From the NCBI GenBank assembly GCA_022453515.1, contig JAJNNY010000044.1, forward strand, positions 186,001 through 250,000: a DNA stretch of 64,000 nucleotides, given 5' to 3'. Origin of the DNA: Astrocystis sublimbata (lineage: Eukaryota; Ascomycota; Sordariomycetes; Xylariales; Xylariaceae). Within the stretch, counting starts at the first letter, position 1; each line of letters begins with the position of its first letter. A model generated the notes under the pieces. That model was not told where the DNA came from. It was given only the letters and a program-made list of their open reading frames with translations, and searched no databases. The translations under genes were made by a program, and so were the position numbers. Positions 22,812 to 34,820 of the stretch are shown here, one piece after another.

Positions 22812-25800
22812 CTTGGGCAAGATGCCGAGAGTGAACATTGAACATAGGTCTTCTCCCCTCATATCGAAACCAAGCCGATCTCGCAATGAAGCCCAAGCTT
22901 CTCGACGGAAAAATGCGCCATAGAGAAACGCCACTAGCCTTGCATTTCCCATGCAGTCAAAAGGCCGACTGCAAGACTTGAGTGAATTTCAAGCAACCTG
23001 CAGTGAACTTTGTAAAGCAGTACGGTTGCATGCGTGCTAGCCGTAACTGGATCGACAACGATACATCTGCAGGGAAATCGTCGTACTATGACCAGCATAT
23101 ACATCAAGCAGTTCAGTGCTCGACTTGATCTGTAACTAATCAACCAAGTAAAGCAAAGCTACAGTGTCCTTTTCGCCTTAAGTATTTAATAATAGTAAAT
23201 CACTTACAGTTGTAAGTCCGCAGTTTGGCTTGATTATTATCTAAAAGCCTTGAGTATGAAAGCAAGAGAAGGCTTTGGCCTATTGAGTACATCTGCAGCC
23301 TATTCCCAAGGCAAGGAAGTGTTACGCTTGAGCTGTTGATCAGTCACAATACTACATAGCTAGGTCTACCTGCATTTTCCATTCAGCCTCACAAGCAGCT
23401 GAAGTCTCTTAGAAAGCGTCCCCACCTAATGTTACACGTACGTTGGCCTAGACCCAGCCCTGCTGCATGTACTTATTCGTGACAAATATCCATGACTTCA
23501 AGTCAAGGCAGATCATGACAAGCACTACTTACCGCCCAAGTAACATATTGCTGGCGGATTACATGCAATTACATAACCTCACTGGAAGGCGATTAATCAA
23601 ACGAGCAGGTCTAAGGGTAACCGAACGGAGTCACAGACCAGTCCGTTAAGACCGGCCATGGTGCTTTAAATAAGGTGTGATTAGCTAGATTTATGCTTCA
23701 GATGTGACTGAAGTTCTAAACTGTCGGATACTACCGTTTTGCCAAGAGCAGGCTAATGAACTAGGTCCCATGTGAGGCTCTTAAAGAGGGACCATGGAGG
23801 GCAATAGAATGTTTCGGCCGCAGGGTAGGACAGAACATTCCCCTATAACATCGAGCAAGCGATATCTATTTTAACTTTACTTACTAGGCTTTTCTAAGAG
23901 GGATCGGGATGTGTTGACTATGCTCAATTAACGTCTCTACGTATGGCTGTTCTCCCTACGAAAGTTTGAGACTCTCGCTTAGGTAATAGAGTTACAGAGT
24001 ACATGATTCCTGCTCAACTAACAAACACGTTAGTAATACACTAGAACAAAACAAGAAAGGTAGGCAGGGCTTGAGGGGTTGCGGGGTCTAGGCTTCATGT
24101 GCAGGTGACTAGTCGTATCAGGCGTTGCGTAAAGTGGTTGTCGAGGTGGTTTTCCAGGTTGCCATGATGATGGCAACGTGCGAGTTCGCCAAGACGCAAG
24201 TAAATCGATAGGTAGTAGCTAGCCTCAGATGTTAGTTCCTGGAGTGTTGTACCGATCTGCTGTGCCGCAGGTGGCCCACTGTTGCAGCTCTCTAGTGCCG
24301 ATTTGGGTGATGATGAGGCTCTTGAGGTTCTGAACCTGCAAATGAAGTTTCCATCTCCGAGGCCGGCCGGTATTTTGTCGAGCTAGCGCCTCTGGTAGCG
24401 AATGCTTAGCCCATCAGGTGGCTTCCACGTATTCAGCTCAATCCGCAGTGCCTTGCAGTAATTACCTTGCTGGTAGCTAGCTAGCCACTCTCGCCACTTC
24501 TCTCACAGACACCTCTCATACAGAATAGAGAATATAGTACTCTGCACCCGCACGGAGCCTTGACGCCCATCACACGCTATGAAACCCTCTCGAGTAGGTA
24601 CCTAGGTAGTGCAAGACGAGAGTGTCTGCTGAGATACATAGTGTGCAAGCAGTTAGTCGTGACTAGCATCGGGTCAATGAGCCCCATCGCAAAGGAAGAG
24701 CACGGCCTTGGAAAGTGCAAGATTGATGCAGTCGAGACATCACCAGACCATGCCAAGAAGCCAGATCAGACGCCTATTCTCTAGTGAGGAGTTAATCGCT
24801 AATTGGCTGTGCGGTGCATCGGTTATTGCCGTTGGCATGATGCTGATACGCTAGAACGTATGCCAGAAGTCAACATGTGATAATGTACCATGAGCAAATG
24901 CTACAAAACCGGCTGTGGTTGAGTCGTTGTTGACGTGAACCATCCCTATACCAACATACCATCATCTCATACACTCTTGTAATTGGAGAATATTGCCACA
25001 ATAGCTAGGATTGGGAATCCAGACCATTCAAAAGTTGCGACAAGATCAACACTTCACTAGAAACGAGGCTCCGAGGGTAATTAAATAACCTACCTAGATA
25101 GATTCAGGGAGGCGGGCGCTTATGCAGGTAAATATCAATTTACCAGGATCTTACGTCTTTACAGAAGCAGGCTGCCGAACTACGTATATTCTGAAGTGGT
25201 GCTAAAAAAGCAGCGCATCGCAGTTACTTGCTCTGTTTACCCGTTGGTATAGTATTCTTGGCTTAGCGTCATGTTCGATATCCGAACGTTTACAAGTGCA
25301 CATCTCGTAGTGGACACAATGTCGGCGAGCCATGCTTCGATCACTCCCTTACTGCAACTAATTGCTGGCCGTGCCCTCTTGTTCTCCTGCTGTTCCTCTT
25401 TACGGCAAGGTGGAAATGGAAGGCGGTGTCGCCTAGCTACTTATTCAGCTTCTTGAGCCTCAATGCGTGCCGGGATGGCACGGACGAGCTGATTGCGTTT
25501 GTCCCGTAGGCGGTGTGGCCGGAACAAGTCCAGGAGCATAGGTCGCAGGTGGGAGGCATCCAATAGGTAGGGATGAGGCGTTTAACAATTGTGTCAGCTC
25601 CCCGTTCCAGAAATCTTTTTTTTTCATTCTCAATTCTCAATCGATAGCCCCAGAGTCGCAGTAAAGTCGATGTATTCATGAGGTAGAGACCGCAGATACT
25701 GCTGCTGATATGCCTCATCTAGATCCTTGAGGAGTAGTAAGAGACTACTCTTGTGCGTGGTGAGCGTCTATTTAACCACTTCATCTACTTCCTTTCTCGG

Positions 25801-26895
25801 ATGATTGCTTCTTGTAATAGAACACAATGTCTTCAACAGCCACCTCTCTCCCCTGTTCGCCGACACAGAAGCCCTCTAGAGGAACGGCAACAGAGGCATT
25901 CAAGACGCCCTCGCCCGGCCTCCCAAGGATATGTAGTGACGTCTTGACCTAAACACCACTTTATGTCTCGCTGTCGACGTTGTACAGGATTTCGTCACAG
26001 GGCGCGTTGGGCCGATGTACCTGAGCACCTTGGACACCAACAGCTCAATCGACCACGACGTCAATGCCATTTTTAATGGAGACTTGGGCAAATAGTCCAT
26101 CGCTTAGATGAATGGGGAAAAGCAGTTCATTTCACGTCCAAACCACATCCTCCAGCCTGCCAGGTAACAATAATTGAAAACCTGAAGTAGCTGAAGTTAG
26201 AAGGGTAGGTGTACCTACTCACTCGTCACCATTGATGATAGATGACCTTCGCACTATTCTTGAAATTTTTGCAAAGCGCAAGCGTCAATTGTTTATTTGT
26301 TTAAGTGACTGTCGTTGTGTAAAACTTTCTTGGGGGACGAATGAAAACACCCCTTGAGGCAAACATCTGCTCACACTCTACGTTTTTACAGACTACGACC
26401 GATCTAGAGCGTGTTCGACGTGCCTCTCTAAGACAATTGGTGCTTATATAAGCAACCAGACTCGAATATTCACCCTATGACTTGATTTGATATATCTAGG
26501 ACCTTCCACAGCTCGAGCATTTGAGTTTCACGTCCCTGTCCTGATCCTCACCTTCTAATCTAGTAATCTCTGTTTTAACCCCATTTTCTACGTTTTTCTC
26601 AGTCAGTCAGGTGCCAATTACAATTACTCTTATATATGCTTTCTCATTGTTGGTCGCTCTCCTGGCCTTGGATCGGACTAGCCTCCAACTAAGTGAATTA
26701 GGCCGCTTTAGGTGATGATACAGGACTAATCTGGCACTTTGACATGTGCGATCCCTTCTGCCACCAATGAACAGCCTGGTATTTGTAATGGTGATAGTTT
26801 CGCCCTTTGGCCCTCGAAACCCTCGTCGAACTGCATTACACGACAGCGCACCCCCCATAGCTATAAACAAGCCGCATAGTCCATCCCACAGTGCC
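22812..26895. other. Intergenic region, no gene supported
   Basis: Short frames only. A plus-strand pair of short frames at 25826-26095 (ending with IDHDVNAIFNGDLGK) has some protein character but needs an unsupported splice and was not called. No RNA gene or mobile-element end was recognised. Confidence 0.4.
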
Positions 26896-27522
26896 TCATT
26901 CCGCAAGCGCCTTGCCCACAAGCGTCTGCGCACGCTCACTAAGCTGCATACCCAGCGCGATCTCGCGGCCCCTCGGGCTCATCTTGGCCCACGTCTTGCG
27001 GAGGATATTGACCATCTTGTCCTCGTCGACGTCGTCCCTCTTCTCGAAGTCGTCGAGCTGGTCGTCCAGGAACACGAGACATGCCACGTCCTCGAGGATC
27101 TGCGTCTCCGGGTCGCCGGTCAAGTTCTCCTTCCTGACGAGAGCGGCGACGCGCTCGATGTCTTCTGGTGGGATGGGGGAGGAAGAGGAAGAGAGGGAGG
27201 AGAGCAGGGTCTTGATCTTCTCTGCTGCTTGCGTCTTTTGCTTGGCGCGCCACATCAGGTAGCCCGGGCGCGTCATTGGGAAGCTGTCGCGGGGTATTTC
27301 CCATCTCCTGAAATGCTGGGCTCGTATCGCCAGCTGCAGCGTCAGCGGCGCATCGGGACACCGCACGGCAAGCCAGCGACTCATCTTGCGCGCGTAATGC
27401 AGCTCGGCAGGCACGGTGTCCCCATCTGCGCCTGGGGTTGTCTTTGGATCTTCGGCGTGTGCATCGTCAATGAGCTGCAGCGCTGCTGCGTAGTTTGGTG
27501 GGAGATCCGGTAGATTGGTCAT
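26896..27522 (-). CDS. DUF4202 domain protein
   Basis: A single exon of 208 residues. The ATG at 27522 (MTNLPDLPPNYAAALQLIDDAHAED) is preferred over the non-ATG extension to 27555, because family members begin just before the PPNYAAALxLID block. The DUF4202 pattern is clear throughout: ELHYARKMSRWLAVRCPDAP, LAIRAQHFRRWEIPRDSFPM, GYLMWRAKQKTQAAEKI, ILEDVACLVFLDDQLDDF and ILRKTWAKMSPRGREIAL. The invariant His/Arg/Glu/Asp residues in HYARKMS, AQHFRRWEIPR and EDVACLVFL are conserved, as in helical HD-like proteins, suggesting a metal site. That is inference. DUF4202 proteins occur in bacteria and fungi and are sometimes misannotated as glutamyl-tRNA synthetases, although no synthetase motif is present. 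Likely cytosolic and intact. Confidence 0.85.
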   Translation of the reverse strand: MTNLPDLPPNYAAALQLIDDAHAEDPKTTPGADGDTVPAELHYARKMSRWLAVRCPDAPLTLQLAIRAQHFRRWEIPRDSFPMTRPGYLMWRAKQKTQAAEKIKTLLSSLSSSSSPIPPEDIERVAALVRKENLTGDPETQILEDVACLVFLDDQLDDFEKRDDVDEDKMVNILRKTWAKMSPRGREIALGMQLSERAQTLVGKALAE

Positions 27523-28165
27523 GTCGTAGCGCTTTTTGCGTAGTCTTGTAATCACGGTCTACTCGTTCCCCTAAATGAACAGCGCGACGGCTATGGTAAA
27601 TGAAATATTTTGCGATTCAGGTAGTTAATTAGATTAAGGATGCAGATGAATGTCAGCTGTAAGACTTCGAGTCAGTAACACAAATGCAAACCTCGCCAAT
27701 GTGAATCTATCTACTATCTAGTCACCAATTTAGTGCTGGGAAATAGGTACAGCTACAGCATAGCATCGTGCCTCGGGTGGGGATTTAATGCCCCTTTATC
27801 CAATCATACAGAGCTTCTACGTGCGAAACGACAAACTGAGTATCCAGACCCAATATGACCAGAATATGATTTAAAGCCCGAGTCTCAGTTACTCTATACC
27901 TAGACTTGCGCAGCTTCGTCCTATTAAGCTTACCCAAGCGACTTCGAGATGCAGAGCATTGTGAATGTGGGGTTTGAATGTCTCTTGGCCCTTCGTCTCT
28001 CTTATCCTGCCAACGGCAGAGCCGCGCACGGTGGCCATTTCAGTTCAATCTGTCAATCGAAAACTCCCTAGAAGCAATAGGTATATTGATATTGCACTGA
28101 ACACCCCAACGCCATGAATCCGAAGCATAGAAGGCGCTCAGAATCGCACCGTATTGTGCCCCATT
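27523..28165. other. Spacer between DUF4202 gene and surface-protein gene
   Basis: This is the upstream region of the DUF4202 gene and the 3' side of the next minus-strand gene. No other feature seen. Confidence 0.5.
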
Positions 28166-29683
28166 CTATGTTCCGGGATACGGATGGTATGACCGCCAGT
28201 GATCGGGAGGCGGAGGGCTATACTGCGCATACTCGGACTGCTGATGGGGGCGGTACACAGCTGGCTGCAGCGGTTGTAAAGGTGGTGAAGGGTTCGAAAG
28301 CGCCGAGACCATCGTGTTATAGTTCTCAGCAGGGCTCACAGGACTGACCGGGCTGTCCTCAATTGGCGATACAAGTTCGTCCTGCGGTTTAGACGGCATC
28401 GCTTGAGTAGAACAGTGTGCTGGTATGCTTGCGTTGTGCATGCCCGTATTTTGTGCTGCACCAGTATTTGGTATGCTGGTGTTCTGTATGCCTGTGTTGG
28501 CATGGGTTTCTGCTGGATATGTCGGGTTCTGCATTCCGTAAGGATCGGGCGGGTAGCCCATCACGGGTTGATCCGACATCTGCGCCATTCCAGGTGGCGC
28601 TTCTCCGTAGAAGGTCGAAGGGTATTGCGATCCTGGTATCGCCTCATGGTAGTATATATCATGGTCGCTCGGTGGCATCTTTCGACCTAATGGGTCGGGG
28701 CCCGAAGCCTCCGACCGTCTCTTTCGCCGATGAAGGAAGAAGAATATGGCGGCAATAATCAACGCGAGTCCCGCGACGCCGCCGATTGTTCCGCCCACAA
28801 TCGCACCGACGTTCCTTGAGCTATGGCTTCGAATTGCACCGGGCGGCACTGCCGTGGCCGAACCATCATTGCCAGGAAAACTGACGGTGACGGTGGTCGT
28901 CCTCACTCCATCAGTAGTAGTGAAGGTGGACAGCGAGGTTGACGAGCTCGCATCACCTTGTGCTCCGAGACTAGCCACGATATCGCCCGTCGCAGCTCTT
29001 GAGGCGCATCCTACAAAATACGCTTCATATAATGGATCGTAGAAATTTGCTTCGTAAGAGTGTGTTACGCAGTGCGGCCGATGCGAGTCGCCGCTGTGTT
29101 TCACTCAGTATACGATGCACAGGCCCAGGAAAGTTGGCGATAAAGAAGTACCGTAGTTGATAGCGAAACTTGCATTGCTTACCAGTATGTCGTTAACGGA
29201 TCGCCCGACCATTGCGCCGAATTCGAAGACTCCAGACATGTGGTTGGCACGATGCAACCACGTGGATTCGTCGCCGTGCAGCATCCTACAATTCCGAAAT
29301 CCTTGTTCAGTCGGCAAAACTCCCCACTTTCGCAAGTAATTGCAGGCCCTGCATGGGAAGATCGCAGTGTTAGTTGATGTCGGAATCATTGCGAAAAGGT
29401 AGCGAAAAAGCCGTCGCTTTCACGAACCATTGAGATTGTCGGCGGAATAACCGCATATCGTGGGCGAACTGTCGTCTCTCCTCCCAAGCCCCCAATCCAA
29501 CGGTCGCTTCACAGGCGCAGGAGTCGTTTTCGGCACCCATCCATCAGGACCCGACGTGGCATGTCCACCGGCTGGCGTTGCCGGAGGAGTCCAATCCCCC
29601 GCATTGATCGCCGCCTGGAACGCCCGAGCTTTCGTATGCGCGACCACACAACTCAGAATCGTCAATCGAAGGGCGAGGGCCAT
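28166..29683 (-). CDS. Single-pass cell-surface protein (Mid2/WSC-sensor-like architecture)
   Basis: Three exons (29683-29428, 29348-29183, 29093-28166) join in phases 1 and 2 to give 449 residues. The ATG at 29683 starts a signal peptide (MALALRLTILSCVVAHTKARA). A cysteine-containing ectodomain follows: PTICGYSADN, then after splicing PAITCESGEFCRLNKDFGIVGCC and CIVPTTCLESSN, with further cysteines in HCVTHSYEANFYDPLYEAYFVGC. A Ser/Thr-rich stalk (SSSTSLSTFTTTDGVRTTTVTV) precedes one transmembrane helix (GAIVGGTIGGVAGLALIIAA) and a basic stop-transfer (HRRKRR). The cytoplasmic tail is long, rich in Pro, Tyr, Asn and Gln, and carries repeated NTGxxNTS/NAS words. This is the layout of fungal wall-stress sensor-like proteins. 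Ligand and pathway are unknown. Both splice joins restore cysteine-rich sequence and frame. Confidence 0.8.
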
Positions 29684-32619
29684 ACTCAATAATACATTCG
29701 TCCATCAAGGGGGAGGGGCCAGCACTACGCGGGAGAGTTCGAGGCTCGACGGGACATGCTACTACTTATGAAGAGGGCGAGCAGCATGCAATAAGATAAT
29801 TATGCGGATGCTACAGTATTGCTGCTTATTGCCGAGCGCGAGCTCTTCCCGTTGAGGCTGTCAGCTGAAGTAACACCCCGCTCGAGACCTCAAGTGATGA
29901 GACACTTCCCTGTCCAATGTCAGATTTCAGAAGCATCGGCAAGCAGGCCAGAAGAGAAGATCCCCAGAGCATGCCAATGAGAGCGCGGCCCTCTCCACGT
30001 AGCCGTCAGCACCAACCCGGAAGAATAGACGTGGGAGTGGACACTGCGAGGCGGCGCATCGGCCAACAAGACCGTACCAGCTGCAATGCACCCCTAAGTA
30101 GACAAAATCGACACGCACGTCAGAAGGGACGAGCCCAGTGGGCATCGCAAGATGAACATCTTCCCGGCTTGGTGCGTATTTAGCTCCCGTAAGCCGGGCC
30201 TATCTGGGCTGGTTGGTGTGCTGTAAGACGAACTCTCGAACAAGAGTTGTTTCCAAAAATAGAAACGGCGGCGCGGGCACGCGGGGTCGTGCGTTCTAGA
30301 CTAAGAAGCTGACCTCGTCTGACCAGACCAGCAGCTATTGACGATACCCTTTGAGAGCAGCGATTGACAACGCGCGACTCTTTGGACGGACTTTTGTGCA
30401 GATGCACTCGAGGCACTCCAGCCTTGAATTCAAATACTCTCGTCACACCAAGACTTGCATTTGCGACACGAAGGAATCAAGTTCAGAGTTTAATGTCAAA
30501 TACCTACATAGCACAAGCTGCACCACACTCAATCACGGATAGCTGTCACACGCTAGTATTGAGCATTGCTATAGTCCTGGTCGGTATGGTTCCTGGTCAA
30601 CAAGTAGTGACTTGAGCTGCATCTTGCCCATCGTAATCTGATTATGTGATGAATGCTACCGTGCTACATGCTAAGATGAAGAGCAATCGGTTCAATAAGC
30701 TCAAACAAGCTGAGTAACTTCCTGGTAAAGCACTCGGTATTATGAAAATGTTGCGAAGTCAATGCAGAGCTAGACGGCCACGCGATGTTATAATGACATG
30801 ACACAGCGTAAAATCTCGAAAGCGACGAAAGCTCTAGGTGAAAATTAGGTATGATCGGACAACCCGTCAGGGGCGTGATCGTGGTTCTCAAATAGCCTTT
30901 ATAGGGCAGTTGCGCCCACCTGTCCCTACCACTCCTCAAACACGTATTACTGACCTGCGCTTAAATCAGGTTGGAGACGCTCATATCTTCCATTCGACTA
31001 GGCTTGGCAGGAAATGTCGATGCCACCTACAGAGGATTTGGTTGTATCCCGGGTTGCGACCGTATGTCGGCTGTAGCCTGCGGATGCGCCCACCCTTTTT
31101 ACCAAAACGGGGACTGGTTGTCACTTTTTTTCAACACGTGTTGCAGTTGGAAATGATAACTTGTGGATAACTAGTGATGGGATAATTTGCGTAAACTAAA
31201 AAATGGGGGTTGCATTTCCACCTAAAATACCAAATGTATGCGTGGTCACAGGCCAAAGTCAAAACTGTTCTGAACTAAACGCCCATGTACTTAAAATTGA
31301 ACACACTCACCACATTAATTACCAAATAATTACTACCCATTCGTTTAATATAGATCAATTGGCGTTGATATTCAGTCTGCATTTTATAAGCCTGATTCCT
31401 CAACTGATGCCCTTACGAGCTGAATGTTCTCGATAGGAACAGTATTTATGGCTTGGGTGATATGACAGTCCTCAACCTGCATGGTGTGAACACGCTGAAT
31501 TGACGACGTGACAGTCGTTCGTGCACTGGGTTGTAAGTTGAGACTTGTCTTAACAGCAACCATTCCATCGTCCTAGCTTACGGCCTGATCCGACAAATCT
31601 GTTGACAAAACCATTCCGACCACGAGGACAGTCATTCCGTTTGATCTCGCGAGTACTACACTACAATAACATGCTACTGACAGGGGGCGCAGGTTCCGAA
31701 TACTGCTACGTTTGAACGGAATAGTAGATCTCAAAACAAAGGACGTGGCCCAGTAAGGAGCTTCTCTGGAAAAGATTCTACTGGGTAGTGTGTGCCTCTG
31801 AGCGTCGTCTAGCTTCTTGTATTTCTCGAGCTCCTCGAGCGGCATGCGCCACGGCCTCTGTAGGCCGGCCAGTAGAGACAAAAAACAGTCAGTCGGTTTG
31901 ACGCAGGAACCTTCGGCACGGAATACGGCGTCACAGTTGGCCGGCATTTCGGCCGGCAAGGCAGGAGGTCTGCTATACCTACACTTTGTAACGAGTATTA
32001 ACTATTTACCTAGGAATTTCACATTATGCGGCTGCTATCAGTATCGATGCATTGGTGTCGAGATAGGTTTTAGCGAAAACCCATCGAGCGTGTTCACACA
32101 GCTTGCTTAGGTAAGTACTTTAGGGTTTTGTCGGACTAAACAATCTCATCCAAATCCCATATTTATAGTTTTAGATCGCACGCGTCATTTTGCGAGACCA
32201 TGGTTTATGATTTACATAGATACGTCGGCATTCCACACCGGCTTACACCAAGACACCTAGCACAAGCTTCCAAATTAAGGGTACATAACCATATGCCGAC
32301 TTGAAGGAAGGTGCCAGAAGCGGCCAGGTGGAAGATGTGCAATTGGGGAGGTCTCGAAGCGGATAAACAGCGACGTCCCATTGATTCTACTTCGAGAGGT
32401 TGTATCCCAGGTAGTCGGGGCTAAATGAACACAACATTATATATTGCGGCACAGCTCCCACCAAGATCCTCTAGACGCCCTGGGAGGGGATGGCGTTCTA
32501 TCAGGAGCCGGGAAACCGTGACGTGTGGCTCGAGAAAGCCTACAAAAGGATTCTGCATGCTGACCCCCAGGTCTACAGACTCCTCAAGTTTCAAACACCT
32601 CGAATAGCCAACGTGCACG
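29684..32619. other. Intergenic region, no gene supported
   Basis: Frames at 29917-30183 and 31573-31959 are open but lack ATG-plus-splice support or recognisable motifs. The minus-strand frame at 31573-31947 contains a protein-like stretch (GLQRPWRMPLEELEKYKKL) and might be a fragment, but it is not called. Confidence 0.4.
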
Positions 32620-33364
32620 ATGTTTTGCTACATCAAACCACGCAATGGCGTTTTTGCCTTTTTGTTTCTCGGAGCGTCACATGTCATTGCTGCTTCAGAC
32701 CTTACCACCGCAGAAGTATATGCAGATGGCCCGCCATCGCCGCCTCTAGATGGCTGTACCCTCAATTCTATACTGGCACCGATTTGGCACGTTGATGCGT
32801 TCAAGTATGAAGAGGATGATGGTGATGGCGCCTCAACCGCCAACTTCATCCTCAGTAGCAGGATGATCGCCAGTCAGCTGAAATGTTTCGGTCGAGCCGA
32901 AGGTCGACGCCAAAGTGTGCAGGGCGAATGCATCAGTGAAGACGGGAAAGACCTGTCAACAACTCAGTTCTCATTTGGACCTTCATCCCGCGATCTTTCT
33001 ATCGAGCCTGCGTGGTCTTGCGAAGGCGGAGATGTTAGAGACCCGTGAGTGCAATGCACATTCCAATGACATGTCTCCTTTCAATAGACGACAGATAACC
33101 AAGACCTGTTCAAGTGTCAACTTCGTCGGCAACGGTACGGCCAGGCTAGATATAGACTGTGAATGGACCGAATGCACAGTAGTGGAATCCACCCGCATAC
33201 TAGTCAAATTGTATGAGCCTTTGGAAATCTCACCAAACGTCCCCCCGCCACCCCCAGGGCATAACACTCCTGGATGCAGCTCCCGCTCAAAATCGCCATC
33301 GGTATGTAAATTCTCACTTGGTCTACTTCTTGATGACTTTAAGGGACTTGAGCTACCTCAGTAG
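32620..33364 (+). CDS. Secreted protein of unknown family (first of an adjacent related pair)
   Basis: Exons 32620-33044 and 33088-33301 join in phase 2, and translation ends at the TAG at 33362. Splicing of the last 60-nt segment (33302-33361, donor GTATGT, acceptor CTCAG) or its retention leads to the same stop, giving 213 or 233 residues. Residues 1-25 form a signal peptide ending SHVIAA. The ectodomain has well-spaced cysteines (PLDGCTLNS, ASQLKCFGR, VQGECISED, EPAWSCEGG, TKTCSSVNF, IDCEWTECTV) and ends in a proline-rich stretch. The first intron splits a proline codon after a W-x-C...DP motif, and the same arrangement occurs in the neighbouring gene. Extracellular or wall location is inferred. 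No known family was recognised, and small cysteine-bearing secreted proteins of this type are fast evolving. Confidence 0.65.
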
Positions 33365-33663
33365 GTAATCTCACCCCCGAAGACATCTGCGAATTCTCGA
33401 ATTAGGAACAACTACTCGACTCTAGGTAGATAACGATTGCTAACTCTCGTGGTTGAAGTGGAGCATAAGGGACTTCACATGGCATGTGGGTACTACCATG
33501 TCCAGCGGACCGCCTAATCCAATCACAGGAATTCCAAGTATAACATACCTGTCGTTTGAGGCCGGCTCGAGTAAGTAGACCATAACATGTGTTCTTTGGG
33601 TCCTTCCTGTGAGCTGACAGGAGATGTCCGAGCAATGTTGATTTTATAATAACCGAAGGATAT

Positions 33664-34820
33664 ATGATGCTGACCTTGACTGTCGCAGTGAAAGTAAAGA
33701 ACGAAGCAATCCAGCAGACGTTTGAATGCGTATGGCAAGCGTTCAGCGAAGGTTCGCAGGTAGAACCCCGAGAAATATGGTCGTGTAACACCTATAGCGA
33801 AGAAGAGGTGAAAACTCCCAGACATACCTACGAGGACGAGATATCATTCCGGCATATAAGTTCAGAAAACAGGCTCGTCCTGAATCAGACATGGTATTGT
33901 GATGACGAAGGCCGAGATTCCCCGTAAGTTGTATTCAGGGGAGGGAATTCCGAGAGGCTGCTGCACGTGCTGACACGTAGTTATTTTCCATCTTGAAGCG
34001 AGAAGTTCCATGCCACAGGCTCCATCGAAGTCCCTCGTGTAGACTTCCCGACCCAGATTTCCCAGCCTTCCAACTTTACCATCGAGGGAAAGCTGGAGTC
34101 ACATTACGAGATGGAACCCGATGCTCTCGAGCTTCCCAATGCCGAAGCAGCGCGATGCACAGTCGTCTCCTTGGACGCCCAACGTTTCTTCCTCATCGAC
34201 CCAGCATTGCAATGGCCGACTAACTGGGAGTATAACAACAGCACCACTTCCCAAATTGCCAATTTTAACCTCTTTATGCGTTTTCCCTTTCAGGATGATT
34301 ATTATGTGTGCCGGGTGAGCGGTCTTGAGCTGCATCCCGCCGAGTTCGACCCGGAACGTTGGTGGGATTGCCCACCAATTAGTCAATGGGACCCTCAGAA
34401 CCTCAAAGATGTCGGCTTCAACTATAATCATGATACTGCCGTCCTTTCGGTCAACGCAACAGTATGTAGAAACCTGGAGCCCCCTCCCGCCCGTCTTATT
34501 TTTAATTCCCAGCCGACAAAAAAGAAGAAAAAAACGAGCTACTGGCTTTTTTACGCGGATACGCACTAACTTGAGTGCCTGTAGTGGACTTGCGACGATA
34601 TGAACGGAACCCCGTGAGTCGTTATGCACAACAGCATCGCTCGAGCTACCATTGACCAATTGACAGGATATATTTTCATGCGTATGCAATGGGCAACATT
34701 GGCGAACCAGAGTGCAATTGGGACGACACTTTCCAACGTCAACACTGCACATTTCCGGCGCTGGGCACTACTTCGCCTCCATTCAGTTTGCCATTCACGA
34801 AGCTCACACTCTCATCTTGA
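33664..34820 (+). CDS. Related secreted-type protein, second of the adjacent pair (5' end uncertain)
   Basis: Exons end or start at 33923, 33999-34461, 34585-34613 and 34667-34820, and all joins keep frame. From the ATG at 33664 the model is 301 residues. The frame is open upstream to a CTGACAG acceptor at 33620, where the phase and the preceding Arg-Cys-Pro (RCPSNVDFIITEGY) imply a missing 5' exon that could carry the signal peptide. Three introns fall after a W-x-C...P motif and split the proline codon (CC/N): WYCDDEGRDSP, WTCDDMNGTP, and the same in the gene upstream. This argues for repeated modules made by duplication. The central exon holds FTIEGKLESHYEMEPDALEL and DDYYVCRVSGLELHPAEF. 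The C-terminal exon holds PECNWDDTFQRQHCTFPALG. Function unknown. The phases do not allow simple fusion with the upstream gene. Confidence 0.55.

Noticed and set aside
32620..34820. One large gene spanning both secreted-protein models
   Set aside because: The first model's last exon ends in phase 0, whereas the next usable acceptor at 33620 needs phase 2.
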